Assembly: GCA_964019415.1 (NCBI GenBank)
Contig: OZ025870.1
Coordinates: 4,052,908-4,116,907, forward strand
DNA length: 64,000 nt
Direction of reading: 5' to 3'
Source of the DNA: Ianthella basta
Lineage: Eukaryota > Porifera > Demospongiae > Verongiida > Ianthellidae
Part shown: positions 9,706 through 19,732 of the stretch, one piece after another
Numbering within the stretch: position 1 is the stretch's first letter
Layout of the letters: each line of letters begins with the position of its first letter
Notes under the pieces: model-generated
Databases searched by the model: none
Told to the model about the DNA's origin: nothing
The model's input: only the letters and a program-made list of their open reading frames with translations
Made by a program: the position numbers and the translations under genes

Positions 9706-10153
9706 ATGGACGATTCGGGTCCAGATTTCGAAGAACCGTGCAAGAAGGAAAAGAAATCTACAGCTTTCCAGAACAGCCGAAGCACGACACGCTTTGCCCC
9801 TCCAGTGTCGCCAGGCAAGATGTCTGAGAATTGTAACGGCTACATTTCGCTGACCACAGAGCGAGTGACCAACTGGGCAGTTCGCATTCTGGACAAGTGG
9901 CAGGAAGAACGTAACAAGCGCTGCAGCGAAAGGTGCCCTCAGATCTCCTTGAGCACTCTGCTGCTGAATCTGTGGCTTACTCATTTTGTCGTGGAGGCTA
10001 GGCGAGCAGACAGAGATCCGTATCCGCCTACCACAGTCAACAACTTGTTGTCTGGGCTTTATTGGTTCGCCAAGAATTGCGATCGACATTGCCCCAACTT
10101 TATGGATGGGAAAAACCCTGCATTCAAAGAACTGACAGGAGCCCTGGAAGTTC
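9706..10153 (+). CDS. Crypton-derived recombinase-like domain protein (KCTD1/QRICH1/ZMYM type), N-terminal exon
   Basis: From ATG 9706 the frame gives about 150 residues that I recognise. After a charged, disordered start comes LTTERVTNWAVRILDKWQEE, then NLWLTHFVVEARR, YPPTTVNNLLSGLYWFAK and NPAFKELTGALEVRYR. This is the conserved N-terminal block shared by KCTD1, QRICH1, KIAA1958 and ZMYM proteins and many invertebrate paralogues, thought to derive from the tyrosine recombinase of Crypton transposons. Homology stops after EVRYR. The frame continues about 30 residues to a TAA at 10240, just before a CA microsatellite. The recombinase-like C-terminal half is not visible, so this is a truncated gene or first exon. 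It lies antisense inside an intron of the ankyrin/coiled-coil gene. Confidence 0.75.
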
Positions 10154-10260
10154 GATATCGCTATCTAACTGACATACATATTGCAGTGTGTACTCAGCAT
10201 TCACATGAAACAGCAGGCTACATGCCACTGCAGACAGTATAACACATATCGACATGTGCG

Positions 10261-10303
10261 TGCGTGCGCACACATGCACACACACACACACACACACACA
10301 CCT

Positions 10304-10336
<33 letters not shown>

Positions 10337-10372
10337 TGCACACACTTGCACACACACACACACACAAGCATA
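10261..10372. repeat. (CA)n microsatellite
   Basis: Interrupted CA repeat of about 110 bp directly downstream of the Crypton-like exon. It gives spurious His/Thr and Cys/Val open frames. Confidence 0.9.
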
Positions 10373-10421
10373 TAATAGAGAATGTTGTTTCAATTAGTGG
10401 GGTGACAGTTGTTCAGTGATC

Positions 10422-10482
10422 ACATCCTGGGTGTTATTCTTCATAACACCTAGGTATTATGAAGAATAACACCCAGGATGTA
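10422..10482. repeat. Short palindrome (61 bp)
   Basis: ACATCCTGGGTGTTATTCTT is mirrored at the right end by AAGAATAACACCCAGGATGT around a centre at CACCTAGGTATT. It is probably the remnant of a foldback element of the same style as 9541-9660. There is no TTAA flank. Confidence 0.65.
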
Positions 10483-10884
10483 GTTGGATACAGGATATCT
10501 CAACTAGACAGACCCTTTGATCTTAAGCCTAACCAGGCTACAAGAATATATAAGCAGTGGTTCTGAATCTTGATCATACACACCCCAGTTGTGTTTTCGC
10601 ACCACAGTGAGCAGTGGTCTATCATTGACACACAACATTCGTGCTTGGGCTCAAACTAGTCCAGCTAGGCTCAAACTAGGGCATGTATGTACTATTCGCT
10701 CGGATGCTATTGCATCACACGTATATCACAGCCTTGACCTAGGTGAAATGTCCTACTTAGTACACTGAAATAAACAGCGCACATGTTAAAAGACACATGC
10801 ATGCAGCTTCCATGTGGGACAAAATTACTGTCAATATCATACCATTGCATTGTACGTACAACTAAAGGACCAAAAATATCTCAC

Positions 10885-11729
10885 CTTTGTTGTCCCAACA
10901 AAGTCCATGTTGCCAATCAGCCCATTGTAGATTGCTTGCCTAAGGTGCTGAGTCAGCAACTGGGACACATTCATCTCAAATAGGCCAGGAATTCGTAGTC
11001 TGGTAACATGGAGCTCTTGATAGGCCCACACTGCAGTGGCTTCAACTGAATATAGAATTATGTTCTGCATAAAGGCCTTGCTGACTATGAAGGCGACCGT
11101 GGTACTATCTCCAGACCAGGCCTGGGTAGGTGCAGCCATATTCTGAGGAATATTCAAGGCTGTGCATAGAACCAAAGTGAATAATTCCCTGCAATCCTTC
11201 TTAGTAAATTCTTTGAATTCCTGATCCACTGTGACCTCAAATCGTACTGTACCGCAGGTCATCTCAGGTAAAGCCAATACGTCATTGGGGTCTTCAACAT
11301 TGACTATACTGTTGTATGTATCTAAATAGCAATAGTACCACTCTAGTAGATCCAAAGCTAGATTTCCTGGCTCTCCTGGAATGGCGAACACCATCTGTTT
11401 CACAAGGTCTATGTCAAACCACCTTCCGGATATGTCTAACTTCTCTATAAGTTCTTTCACTGTGCAGGCATCGGTCAAGACTTCAGCAACTCCTTCACCA
11501 TGCTCAATTCTTCCACGTAGGGCTCTCACTATGTTGTTAAAGTGCTGCTCACTGCCTATCAGAATACCTTCTATAAAGAAAAAAGTGTTGCGATACAGTT
11601 TCTGGATTAACATTTTTGGATCTAGCTTGCGTTTTTTAGCTCTCCGCATTGCCATCTTCAGCTCAAAACGATCATTCCTTTCAACATCCAGAAGCTGGTG
11701 AGGTGAATTGGACACAATAGGTTTGGAAT
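10885..11729 (-). CDS. Ankyrin/coiled-coil gene: large N-terminal exon, uncharacterised domain
   Basis: An uninterrupted 845-nt minus-strand exon with acceptor TTTATCTGCAG before ATTCC and donor ACAAAG followed by gtgaga. It encodes about 280 residues without membrane segments. A basic patch (AMRRAKKRKLDPK) is followed by a helical region with SGRWFDIDLVKQMVFAIPGE, then a mixed region with GTVRFEVTVDQEFKEFTKKD and a C-terminal RIPGLFEMNVSQLLTQHLRQ. I do not recognise the family. Reading phases allow it to splice to 9097-9141, 6479-6523 and the coiled-coil/ankyrin exons down to 579, giving a protein of over 1000 residues: novel domain, coiled coil, ankyrin repeats, W-rich part, coiled coil. 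The phase also fits the upstream exon at 16341-16424 (codon split G/AT). The exon is secure; the gene model is inferred. Confidence 0.7.
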
Positions 11730-11790
11730 CTGCAGATAAAAACATGATACAATAATTGCTGGGCAGCTTTAGAAGAATGCATTCACACAT

Positions 11791-12206
11791 ACATGTGTGC
11801 CATAGATAACAATTATGCTGATTTTAAGGAGTGCGTATAAAGTGACTTGTGCAGTAAATAAATGGAACTTTGAATAATTCATAATCATAACTCTACACTG
11901 TGCCTTTTGCAAAGGTATGGAATTTTGCATCTCCCTTTCCACACATCACACAACAGAAGTCTGAACATCTGGAGTGAGTGCAGGGAGGAAGGGTTTGGTA
12001 ACAATGGGTAGCTATTCTTCATTGCAGCTGGAATGTTGGAAGATCCAACTACACATTACCATTCAATATTATTGTGCAATTTCAAGGAGTTTCTTCTTCG
12101 TGGTCAAAACGATACCACTAAAATCTCAGTTTTACAGCAGTACTTTTAGAACAGTCCTCCTACTGCATCGTGTGGCAATTGAACCAAAATTGAAACAGGA
12201 GTGGAC
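11791..12206. other. Intronic sequence, possibly with RTE coding remnant at its right end
   Basis: No convincing ORF. The last stretch before 12207 can be read as KLKQEW, which resembles the RTE sequence just ahead of the fragment at 12811. The RTE remnant may therefore extend left of the MITE. Confidence 0.3.
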
Positions 12207-12814
12207 TTAAAGGTCCACTGTAGCATTTTTTTTTTAATTTTTATATTGATAGTGCTTTGTGAAACATCTTCAATGATACCCATTTCAGTGTGCTCTGCCT
12301 CACAATGGGGGAGTTACGAGGGCGCAAAGTTGCAAAAAAAAGACCAATTATGCATGGGCGCTTCCGGTTTTCCGGTGGCAGCAATGCTAAAACATCGTGA
12401 CGTCATAGTAGGCTCCGGAATGTTTGCACAAGTATGGAGGAGAGTAGGCCAGGCAACGGACTGAACAGAAATCGTTATCGCCTGTGAGTCTTAATCTTAG
12501 GATGAAGGCGAAACTTCTTGAGACAATGAAGGAGATACCCCTGCTGATTCTGAAATAGATCTGGGCATGCGGGTTGTGCAGCCGTACGGCACGACATTAA
12601 TTTTGCGACACGACCAATAATAGGGTGACGCCCGTTCTCAGCACTACTGTGACGTCACAGCAATATGGCAGATTTCTTCAGCCAATTTTCCGGAAGTGAG
12701 CCATTATCGCTCTACCAGGGAATTTTGAAGCACTCTAACAGCGATTTTCGGTGGTTTTAGACGATAATCTATCATATAAAGGCAACTTGTATAACCGTGA
12801 CAGTGGACCTTTAA
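12207..12814. mobile_element. piggyBac-like MITE (600 bp) with TTAA target duplication
   Basis: The element begins TTAA AGGTCCACTGT and ends ACAGTGGACCT TTAA, a perfect 11-bp terminal inverted repeat bracketed by TTAA on both sides. TTAA duplication is the hallmark of piggyBac transposition. There is no transposase inside, so it is non-autonomous. It abuts an RTE 3' fragment on the right and may have inserted into it. Confidence 0.7.
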
Positions 12815-13045
12815 AGAAGATGGAAGAAATGACAGAAGACAGGATGGTAAAGGAGGTGTTTGTGGAGAATGTGGCAGGAAAGCGACCGAGGGGAAGACCA
12901 AGGGGAAAAGATGGGCTGATGATCTGAAAGTAAACTGAACAGTTTATCATCAAACTATTTAGTACATATGATGTGAACTAACTATTTCCGGCATAGAACT
13001 GTTAGATAATACTTCCAGCAACCTCCACCATTGGAGATAAAGCTG
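12811..13045 (+). mobile_element. RTE-like retrotransposon, 3' fragment
   Basis: Translation from 12814 gives KKMEEMTEDRMVKEVFVENV and AGKRPRGRPRG. This is the same C-terminal signature as the RTE-like elements at 41164-42482 (GKRPRGRPRS) and 56144-57375 (GKRPRGRPRK). The 3' UTR contains ACCTCCACCATTGGAGAT, matching ACCTCCAGTATTGGAGAT at 42429. Only the last 40 or so codons and the UTR remain. Confidence 0.7.
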
Positions 13046-13845
13046 TGACCTGCTGTTGGTTGTCGTGAAGTGCACCACAGCCAACCTCCTTCCCCTTCTT
13101 CACTCTCCATGAAGACTACTCTCACAGATGACATTGGTCAGACCATCAGCAGCACAAAGGATAGGTCACTATAAGCCTCCTAGAGTGGCATGAACAAGCT
13201 TAAGGAAGACAACTTTGTCATAGGATTGGGCATTGGAGACCTTTCTCCACCTCTATCAAGCAAGGCTGGCTCAACAAGCATCAGAACTCTAGGCTCAGCT
13301 GCAACTTCTGCCTCAGCTGGCAAACATATGCATACATCTTGGCGCCATCGCGTACATTGACTGGTCACTCTGGAATATAATTCTTACTGCAGCTGGAATG
13401 CACTTTGTGTCAATTGGCACGTGTGCTGTGTACACGTACATGTGGCTGAAAGGAATGGTAAGCTGCACAGCTCAATTCATCGCTGGCTATGTCCACGCAA
13501 AACAAGATGAGACATCTTAGCCAGAAATGATGCCAGGCACAACCAGCAACGTATTAGGCTTTATATGCATGTAATCCAGACGCTCAACAGCATAGTCGCA
13601 GCAGCTTCCATCACCCTCGCTGGTGATACCGATGTTCACGGACTGTAACTAGCTTAATTGTAAGGTGCTTCTTGTAAGGTAGTTCCACCCACATAAAACT
13701 TAAATACCAAGTATTCTCAAATGCAATACTTACCAAAAGTACACATTTCTAATTACAATTGTCAAATAGCAACAGTGTAACTAGACCATGGACACATCCT
13801 ATATAAACGTCCGAGTGACCAAGTTTCACCAACGTATAGACACGA
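13046..13845. other. Intergenic or intronic sequence, nothing recognised
   Basis: About 800 bp between the RTE fragment and the truncated LINE. No domain-bearing ORF, tandem repeat or inverted repeat was found. Confidence 0.4.
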
Positions 13846-15114
13846 TATCACGAGTGATTTACAATTTGGCTTCAAATCTGGCTTTTCTACTACCCTTTGT
13901 ACTGGTGTCATGAAATCTGTTATCAATCGCTACTTGAATAAAGGTTCTAAAGTGTATGCTTGCTTGATTGATGCCTCAAAAGCCTTTGACACAGTTGACC
14001 ACGGCATCCTGTTTTCGAAATTGCTTGAAAGAAGAATGCCCAAGCCTATTGTACGTCTGTTATTGCAGTGGTACAAGTCTCAGAAATTGTGTGTTCGATG
14101 GTTGGGTAAATCCTCTGACCACTTTGAGGTCTCCAATGGGGTTCGCCAAGGCGGTGTCCTTAGCCCAATATTGTTCACAATTTATCTTGATGGCCTGCTA
14201 GATTCACTTCGTACTAGTGGTCGTGGCTGTTACTGGGAGGATCACTTCTCCGGGGCTTTTTGCTATGCCGATGATCTAACCATTCTTGCTCCATCCCCAG
14301 ATGCCCTTAGAAAGATGCTTGCCCTATGTGAACAATATGCTCAGGCTCATGGGATTCAATTCAATGCTGATAAGACTCAACTTATATGTTTTAGACGTAC
14401 TGCAGGTTCTGATCATACCCGCTTCTCACTCTGTGGCCACTGCCTGCCTATGGTTGATTCAGTCGTTCACCTTGGGAATACTTTGCAGTATGACTTGTCT
14501 GATAAGCTGGATATTCATTTAAAATCAATGGCATTTATCCGCCAGGCTAACTCTGTCCTGTTTCGATTCAAGGGGTGTAATCCGGAGACAAAGATGAAAC
14601 TATTCAATGCATACTGTCTTTCACTGTATGGGTGCGCATTGTGGAGGCTCGATGCCCCAGACATCCGATCTCTTCATGTGTCGTTTAACAATGTTATCAG
14701 ACGAATTTGGAATCTTCCACACAATTGCCATACGTCTATTGCCCATGCTGTTGGATTTACTAAAAGCATTTACAACATCATTTATTCCAGATTTATCAGA
14801 CTACTTTCCACTGCATTATCTCACTCATCTAGTTTCATTCGTTCTGTTTTTCATGAAAGTTCTTTAGTATGTAATTCAGGTTTTATAGGGTACAACTGTA
14901 TGTTTGGTCCTTCTCATTGTAAATCTTATTCCACCGATCATGTTGCTGTGGGTCATCTAATTAGAGAGATCCGAGATACTCACTCTGTAATTCCCCATTT
15001 TGCTCAGTCAGAATTAGACTTTATTGTATCCTCAGCCTCCACCATGTAACTTAACTTGTGCTGTGTCTGCTCTTTTGCACCTTCACTGGTGTGTTTTTCA
15101 ATAATAATAATAAT
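13846..15114 (+). mobile_element. CR1/L2-group LINE, 5'-truncated copy
   Basis: The sequence from TATCACGAGTG to the (AAT)n tail matches the 3' third of the full-length element at 57575-61550 almost base for base. The reading frame is open to 15049 and encodes the core of a non-LTR reverse transcriptase: DASKAFDTVDHG, SNGVRQGGVLSPILFTIYLD and the catalytic FCYADDLTILAPS. Compared with the full-length copy I see two amino-acid changes (KSMAF for KLMAF, SSFIR for SSLIR). It is a recent dead-on-arrival insertion, since the endonuclease and ORF1 are absent. Confidence 0.9.
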
Positions 15115-15385
15115 AGTATTTAGGCTCGTTCCTCCCACAGATTAACAGGTTTACAGAGAAACAAGAAGAAATTTAAGGGATGACAGAGAACATGCGTACA
15201 ATTTCAAATACACTTCATGTTGTCAGGAGCACATAACGAATAAAGCAAAAGAGCGCGAATGAGATGGATGTCTACATGTAAAAGACTGCATGGGCAATAC
15301 ATTCCAACTGTGAAGATTTCACCAGTTTTAAAATGATTCATACACAGGGTAACATTAAAGCAATCGTCTTCTGTCATTGCACTGG

Positions 15386-15637
15386 TCAGCCAGAGCCATC
15401 CTTGTCATAGTGTACAACATCACCATGGCTTTGTTCGTAGCAGCTGGTAAATGGGTGCACAGTCTGGTCAATGGCATCATCATCTACCTTACTGGTGACT
15501 AGAATTGGAATTGGGTTGGTGTTGTAAGCCCCTATGTAAGCAGCTGCGGCTTCAATATTACCCAGAAGTGCAATAATATGGCAAAAACCTTTGACAAGTG
15601 AAGATAATTCCACTAACATGAGCCTTGTGAATGTCAT
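15386..15637 (-). CDS. Unassigned minus-strand ORF
   Basis: An 83-codon frame including LVKGFCHIIALLGNIEAAAA and VTSKVDDDAIDQTVHPFTSC looks more gene-like than its neighbours, but has no recognised domain. It lies between the truncated LINE and a CA repeat and could be a terminal exon. Weakly supported. Confidence 0.2.
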   Translation of the reverse strand: MTFTRLMLVELSSLVKGFCHIIALLGNIEAAAAYIGAYNTNPIPILVTSKVDDDAIDQTVHPFTSCYEQSHGDVVHYDKDGSG

Positions 15638-15699
15638 TCTAAAGCACTAACACCTTGACGTACCCAGGCACACATTCACGCAAGCAAGAATGCACAACA

Positions 15700-15722
15700 T
15701 ACACACACACATACACACACAC

Positions 15723-15776
<54 letters not shown>
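15700..15776. repeat. (CA)n microsatellite
   Basis: About 75 bp of CA dinucleotides. A comparable CA block lies at about the same distance from the duplicated exon at 26113, so it may belong to the duplicated segment. Confidence 0.9.
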
Positions 15777-15777
<1 letters not shown>

Positions 15778-16069
15778 CCACTCCACCACCCACCCATCCA
15801 CATGTTTACGGATACAATAATGAAAAGGTTATGGGCAATTTTCTCATAATTGCACCGGGCATATTTTCACACTTTGAACGAGTGTATCTTTGGAATGGGA
15901 GCAGCTATTGAAGCGCAACAAAGTGCAACGAAGAGCTCATCTACTGTGCTTCCACCCAGTACCACTAACTCATAATCAACAAATAGCGAAAAGTGGGCCC
16001 ATTTGCAAATCCGCTCACACATGTGTTGTAGCACTAGGGGTAGCAATTTGCCCACAGGCCAGAAACCTG

Positions 16070-16280
16070 GTACCTTAAGGTTACTAATTTTAGCGGGTAC
16101 AAATTTTAGCAGATTTAACGAGTAACAAAAATGCTAAAAATTGTAGCTGTAATTTTTTCATTGCAAAAAAACTTTTTAATACACACAAAAGTGAAAATCA
16201 CTAAAATTAGTATCCGCCAAAAGATGGACTATTGAAATTACTAAATTTTGTACCAGCTAAAAGTAGTAACCTTAAGGTAC
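16070..16280. mobile_element. MITE, 211 bp, TA-flanked, with terminal inverted repeats of about 38 bp
   Basis: The ends read TA CCTTAAGGTTACTA and TAGTAACCTTAAGG TA. The inverted match runs inward over AATTTTAGC and GGTACAAA. TA flanks suggest Tc1/mariner-type mobilisation. The interior is AT-rich and non-coding. Confidence 0.7.
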
Positions 16281-16340
16281 TTAACTCCTAATTGCTGAAT
16301 AATTGTTACTATAGCTAGAGAAATACACACTATAACTCAC

Positions 16341-16424
16341 CAGTGTGTCCTCCACTGCTTAATTTGGCTGGAGGAGGAGTAGTGCCTTCACTACAGACTT
16401 GTCTCTTGGATCCCACAACTGTAA
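16341..16424 (-). CDS. Duplicated exon A (84 nt, phase 1-1)
   Basis: The exon is bounded by acceptor ATATAGCCCCAG and donor ACACTG followed by gtgagt. It encodes TVVGSKRQVCSEGTTPPPAK and then LSSGGHT. It has the same length, phase and clear sequence identity as 26113-26196, and adjoining intron sequence is also similar. Its trailing base G joins AT of the exon at 10885-11729 to make an Asp codon, so it fits as an upstream exon of the ankyrin/coiled-coil gene. Function unknown; the peptide looks disordered and S/T/P-rich. Confidence 0.6.
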
Positions 16425-16904
16425 CTGGGGCTATATACGTACGTTAAGACAAAAGATAGTGGTGTACTTATGTTGCATAAGCCAAGATTGACTTAACATC
16501 ACAGCAGTTGAGCAAATTAAGACTACAACTATACAAGATGTAGATTTATTTGTATGCACTGTATATAGAATAGAGATAATGGAACCATGCACATTCCTAT
16601 TGCCAGTGAGTGAACTATTTAGTAGGACTAAGCTACACTCTTTCCCAATCAAGACAGAACAATGACATACACAAATCAAAAGCTGCCTAGCTTATATAGA
16701 CAAGGTCAATCAAAACCAGTCCTCACCAGTTACATCCAACCAGAATGTACATTAGTAAAAAAAAAAAACTAACTCCCCCAACAGGTGATCAGAGAACATA
16801 AAACACAATACACTGCAGCCCCATAACATAACCCACAGTCCGCATAAACAGTCATGTCAAGTCATGACTCATGAGATAACAATTCTCTATTATCGTCATC
16901 TGAG

Positions 16905-17200
16905 AGGTTTAATACAGTGAAACCCCTCCTATAATGCGGACACCTTGGGAAAGAGAATAGTGTCCTGATTACAGGGAAGTCTGCATTTCATGCAGAGGTA
17001 TAAAATAATGCCCATACATTAATAATCATGTATTATGTGTGAACATGCAGTATCATAATCAGATAAACTCATGAACATAGAGGTGGTTCACTCGAGTAGA
17101 CTACCATATAGCGGTAAATTTTCACAGAAGAAAATTTTGCAATTTTGTTCAAAACTAAACATTTCGCAGCTTTAATTTCACAATTTTCAACCTCTAAAAG
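16905..17200. repeat. Remnants of small dispersed repeats
   Basis: ACAGTGAAACCCCTCCTATA with GGACACCTTGGGAAAG near 16915, and CATATAGCGGTAAATTTTC near 17104, look like fragments of MITEs common in marine invertebrate DNA. This rests on recognition by eye only; ends are not defined. Confidence 0.3.
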
Positions 17201-17754
17201 ATCTCCTAGGCAGGCAAACTACTTAGTTGGAAGGAAGTTTCGGGCACAGAACAGTAACATAGCACATAAACGGCTTAATCCACTTCTGCGCTTAGTGGTG
17301 ACCATCTTATTACGACGTTTGCATATAATTATAATCATGGATGGAGAAATTGGTCAAATCGCAAAAATCGTGAACATTAGTATTTCAATGATGTTGTAGA
17401 GGCTCATTGCTACGTTGTTGATATGTTGATAGTCATCCAGATCAAGAAAGCCACCCCAAACATGAACCTGGACAGTGGCCTTCTTCTACCCATGGTCTGG
17501 AACCCCATCCTCAAACCACCCCTCACCCACCCCCACTTCATCCCATTTTGTCTTAATCATGCATGGTTACTTTCCTAGCTTAATCATTGCTTATTTGGTA
17601 AACAATGCATGCCTTTACAGTTTATTATTTGTTACCTACCTTAGCCAATCAGACATCTGTTACCTTTAGCCAATCACAACCACACACTAGCTCGTAATAC
17701 CATTGGTCAGCGTTTGCTATGTAACTGGTCTCACACTGCTGTGTCTTTAGTTTT

Positions 17755-17800
17755 GTACGCAGTTGACAAAGGCCTACGTGGCCGAAACGTCCTGCATCGA
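17755..17800 (+). ncRNA. Degenerate hammerhead-ribozyme-like motif
   Basis: TTGACAAAGGCCTACGTGGC followed by CGAAACGTCC resembles the type-I hammerhead core (CUGANGA, a GGCC/GGCC stem, GAAAC). Two core positions deviate (U for C3, A for G8), so an active ribozyme is unlikely. Such motifs occur at ends of Penelope-like elements and retrozymes. No flanking coding sequence was found. Confidence 0.3.
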
Positions 17801-18449
17801 TTGTTATTGATTCTGCTACGTATACGCTCACGATCAGTTCGCCCGGTATTAGTATTTCACACTGTTGTTCTAGATCATTATAGGAGTCATGTAGTGCTCT
17901 TCACAAACTTACAGAGTTCCTTTTATGCATGCCTAGAGGAAGCTTTAGAGAAGGCAGAGCTAAGAGAGTTCTGAATCTTCCGCAGCGATGAATCATTGAC
18001 AGTGTTGTTAAAGTACAAGTAGCTAACACTCCCGAGGAATCTGCCCCTGTAAAGCAAATTTCTGAAACTGTGAAAACATAAAACATGGTTGCACTTCTAG
18101 GACCACAATGGTTCGAGATGCATATGCAAGCTACATTGTTGCCAGCAACCCATGCTTCTTCTCAGGTATACCATGCCTATTCAATAGAGATGGTCTATGT
18201 ACTATGGTTACACAAAAGAAAGACAACTTTTTTGAACTACATACGCATGGTAGAAAAGATGGGGGGGGGGGGGGTGGCAGTGAAATGCACCAGAGCCAGC
18301 ACTGGCTATAGATCATGGAGGTTGCTGGCCCTGGTCTGGTTTACTGCCACTTTCTCCTCCCTCTCTCTTTGCTACCAAGTGCAGTTCACAACATTGTCTT
18401 TCACATGCCTATACACTTATATCTGTCAGACAGAACCTCTTTCTGCTTT

Positions 18450-19230
18450 GCAAATATAGGCTTGTTTTATCTACCAAAATGCAAGTGACCAGTGTACCAG
18501 TGTCATTCTCGTAAGCAGCTGTTAACGCCTCCTGTCTCGCACGTAACCAGGTAGTTGGAGAGCACGGAGAAGCTTCAGTAGTCCAATTCTTCAGTAGCTA
18601 CCTGTGTCATGCTCTAAGCAGGTAAAAGCAATGGCTGGTGTCTGGAGTAACGCAGAGGTGCTTCTTTCGATCAAAATGTGTATGGAAGAGGGCCGCTCAG
18701 GGGCAATTACAGATAACTGCGTCTTTTGTTCAAAAATTCGGCACCTACGCAATGGAAATCCTCTGTTGTAGACTACTACAGTCCTTTTCTGCACTTCATT
18801 TGCATTACTCGAACATGTTTTGCTGTAACTAGTGTAAACTGGGGCTCATGAACTGATGAGAACTGATCCATAGAACGGTTCTCATAATCGGTTATGTAAC
18901 TGTTCCACTAGTGTAAACGAGCTGTGTTATGTAGTACAGTGGTCATTCAGCACTAATGAGTTATTGCATAGCAGTATGTTGCCGACTATGAGGTAAGATC
19001 GCAGTTAATTCTTGATGATGACTCTATAACAAACCCAGTCTTCTTGTTGATGGTTCACTTTGTGACAATAAGTACAGTAAAGATCAGCAATATGTAAAAT
19101 GTACATATGTGGCTACGAATATTATTCTTAACTCCCACATCCGTACCATGGAGCATGCATCCCTTCCTTCTTTACTGAGAGAGATGTAAAATACTGTATC
19201 AATTTATGCATTAGTCAAGTGATGCTAGTC
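18450..19230. other. Intergenic; possible Myb/SANT-like transposon-protein relic at about 18630-18790
   Basis: Around 18631 a plus-strand ATG gives MAGVWSNAEVLLSIKM. After a frame change, RAAQGQLQITASFVQKFGTY follows. The order W-x-x-x-EV-LL-x-I, then QGQLQ, then a helix resembles Myb/SANT-like proteins that accompany some DNA transposons. It is broken by at least one frameshift. The rest of the stretch holds nothing I recognise. Confidence 0.2.
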
Positions 19231-19590
19231 CTAATCACCTGTGCTTGTTATATTCTTTGGTAATGGATGCGGGCTGCGTTGCTGATCAGAGCCACCAGGA
19301 TCAATTCCATGGATTCGCATATGCAATCGTTGCCCAACTTCCTTTGTCCTGCCAAAGCCATTGTCAACTCCCATCAGTACTGTCAGCAGTATCACAATCT
19401 GCTTAAATGAGCAATTCTGGCATAAATGGTCGTAAAGTACTCCACAAGCTGATCTTGCATCTTTTGCTTGTTCAATGTCAGTCTCGGTGCTTGCTGCTAT
19501 GACTCGCTGACGTCTCAGCTCTGGTGCACATGTTTTGGCATTCACGTTGCTCAAAATGTCGTCTCTGAATTCTTGTCGTATTCCAAATAT
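19231..19590 (-). CDS. Unassigned ORF adjoining the left end of the ISL2EU element
   Basis: An open frame of about 115 codons ends with TGA near 19233. It includes DDILSNVNAKTCAPELRRQR, TETDIEQAKDARSACGVLYD and QIVILLTVLMGVDNGFGRTK. There is no recognised domain and no certain start codon. It stops about 20 bp from the transposon's terminal repeat, so it may be a host exon cut by the insertion. The sequence just beyond the right terminal repeat did not give a matching continuation. Confidence 0.25.
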   Translation of the reverse strand: MFGIRQEFRDDILSNVNAKTCAPELRRQRVIAASTETDIEQAKDARSACGVLYDHLCQNCSFKQIVILLTVLMGVDNGFGRTKEVGQRLHMRIHGIDPGGSDQQRSPHPLPKNITSTGD

Positions 19591-19612
19591 AGAACAATGA
19601 CGTCATGCGGTT

Positions 19613-19630
19613 AATGGTCGTATAGGGTGT
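19613..19630 (+). repeat. Left terminal inverted repeat of the ISL2EU-like element
   Basis: AATGGTCGTATAGGGTGT, an exact inverted match to 23676-23693. Similarity ends abruptly on the inner side (TCGAGC against AAAAAT). Confidence 0.85.
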
Positions 19631-19732
19631 TCGAGCTACTACAGTTGTATACGAAGATGGTTATTTTGCTGCCTTTGGAGTAGAGTAGAGCGGAGAATTT
19701 GCACGCGAACGTTATTTGGAGTCACTATCACC

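Noticed and set aside
17755-17800. Active hammerhead ribozyme
   Set aside because: Two invariant core positions are changed, so it was kept only as a degenerate motif.
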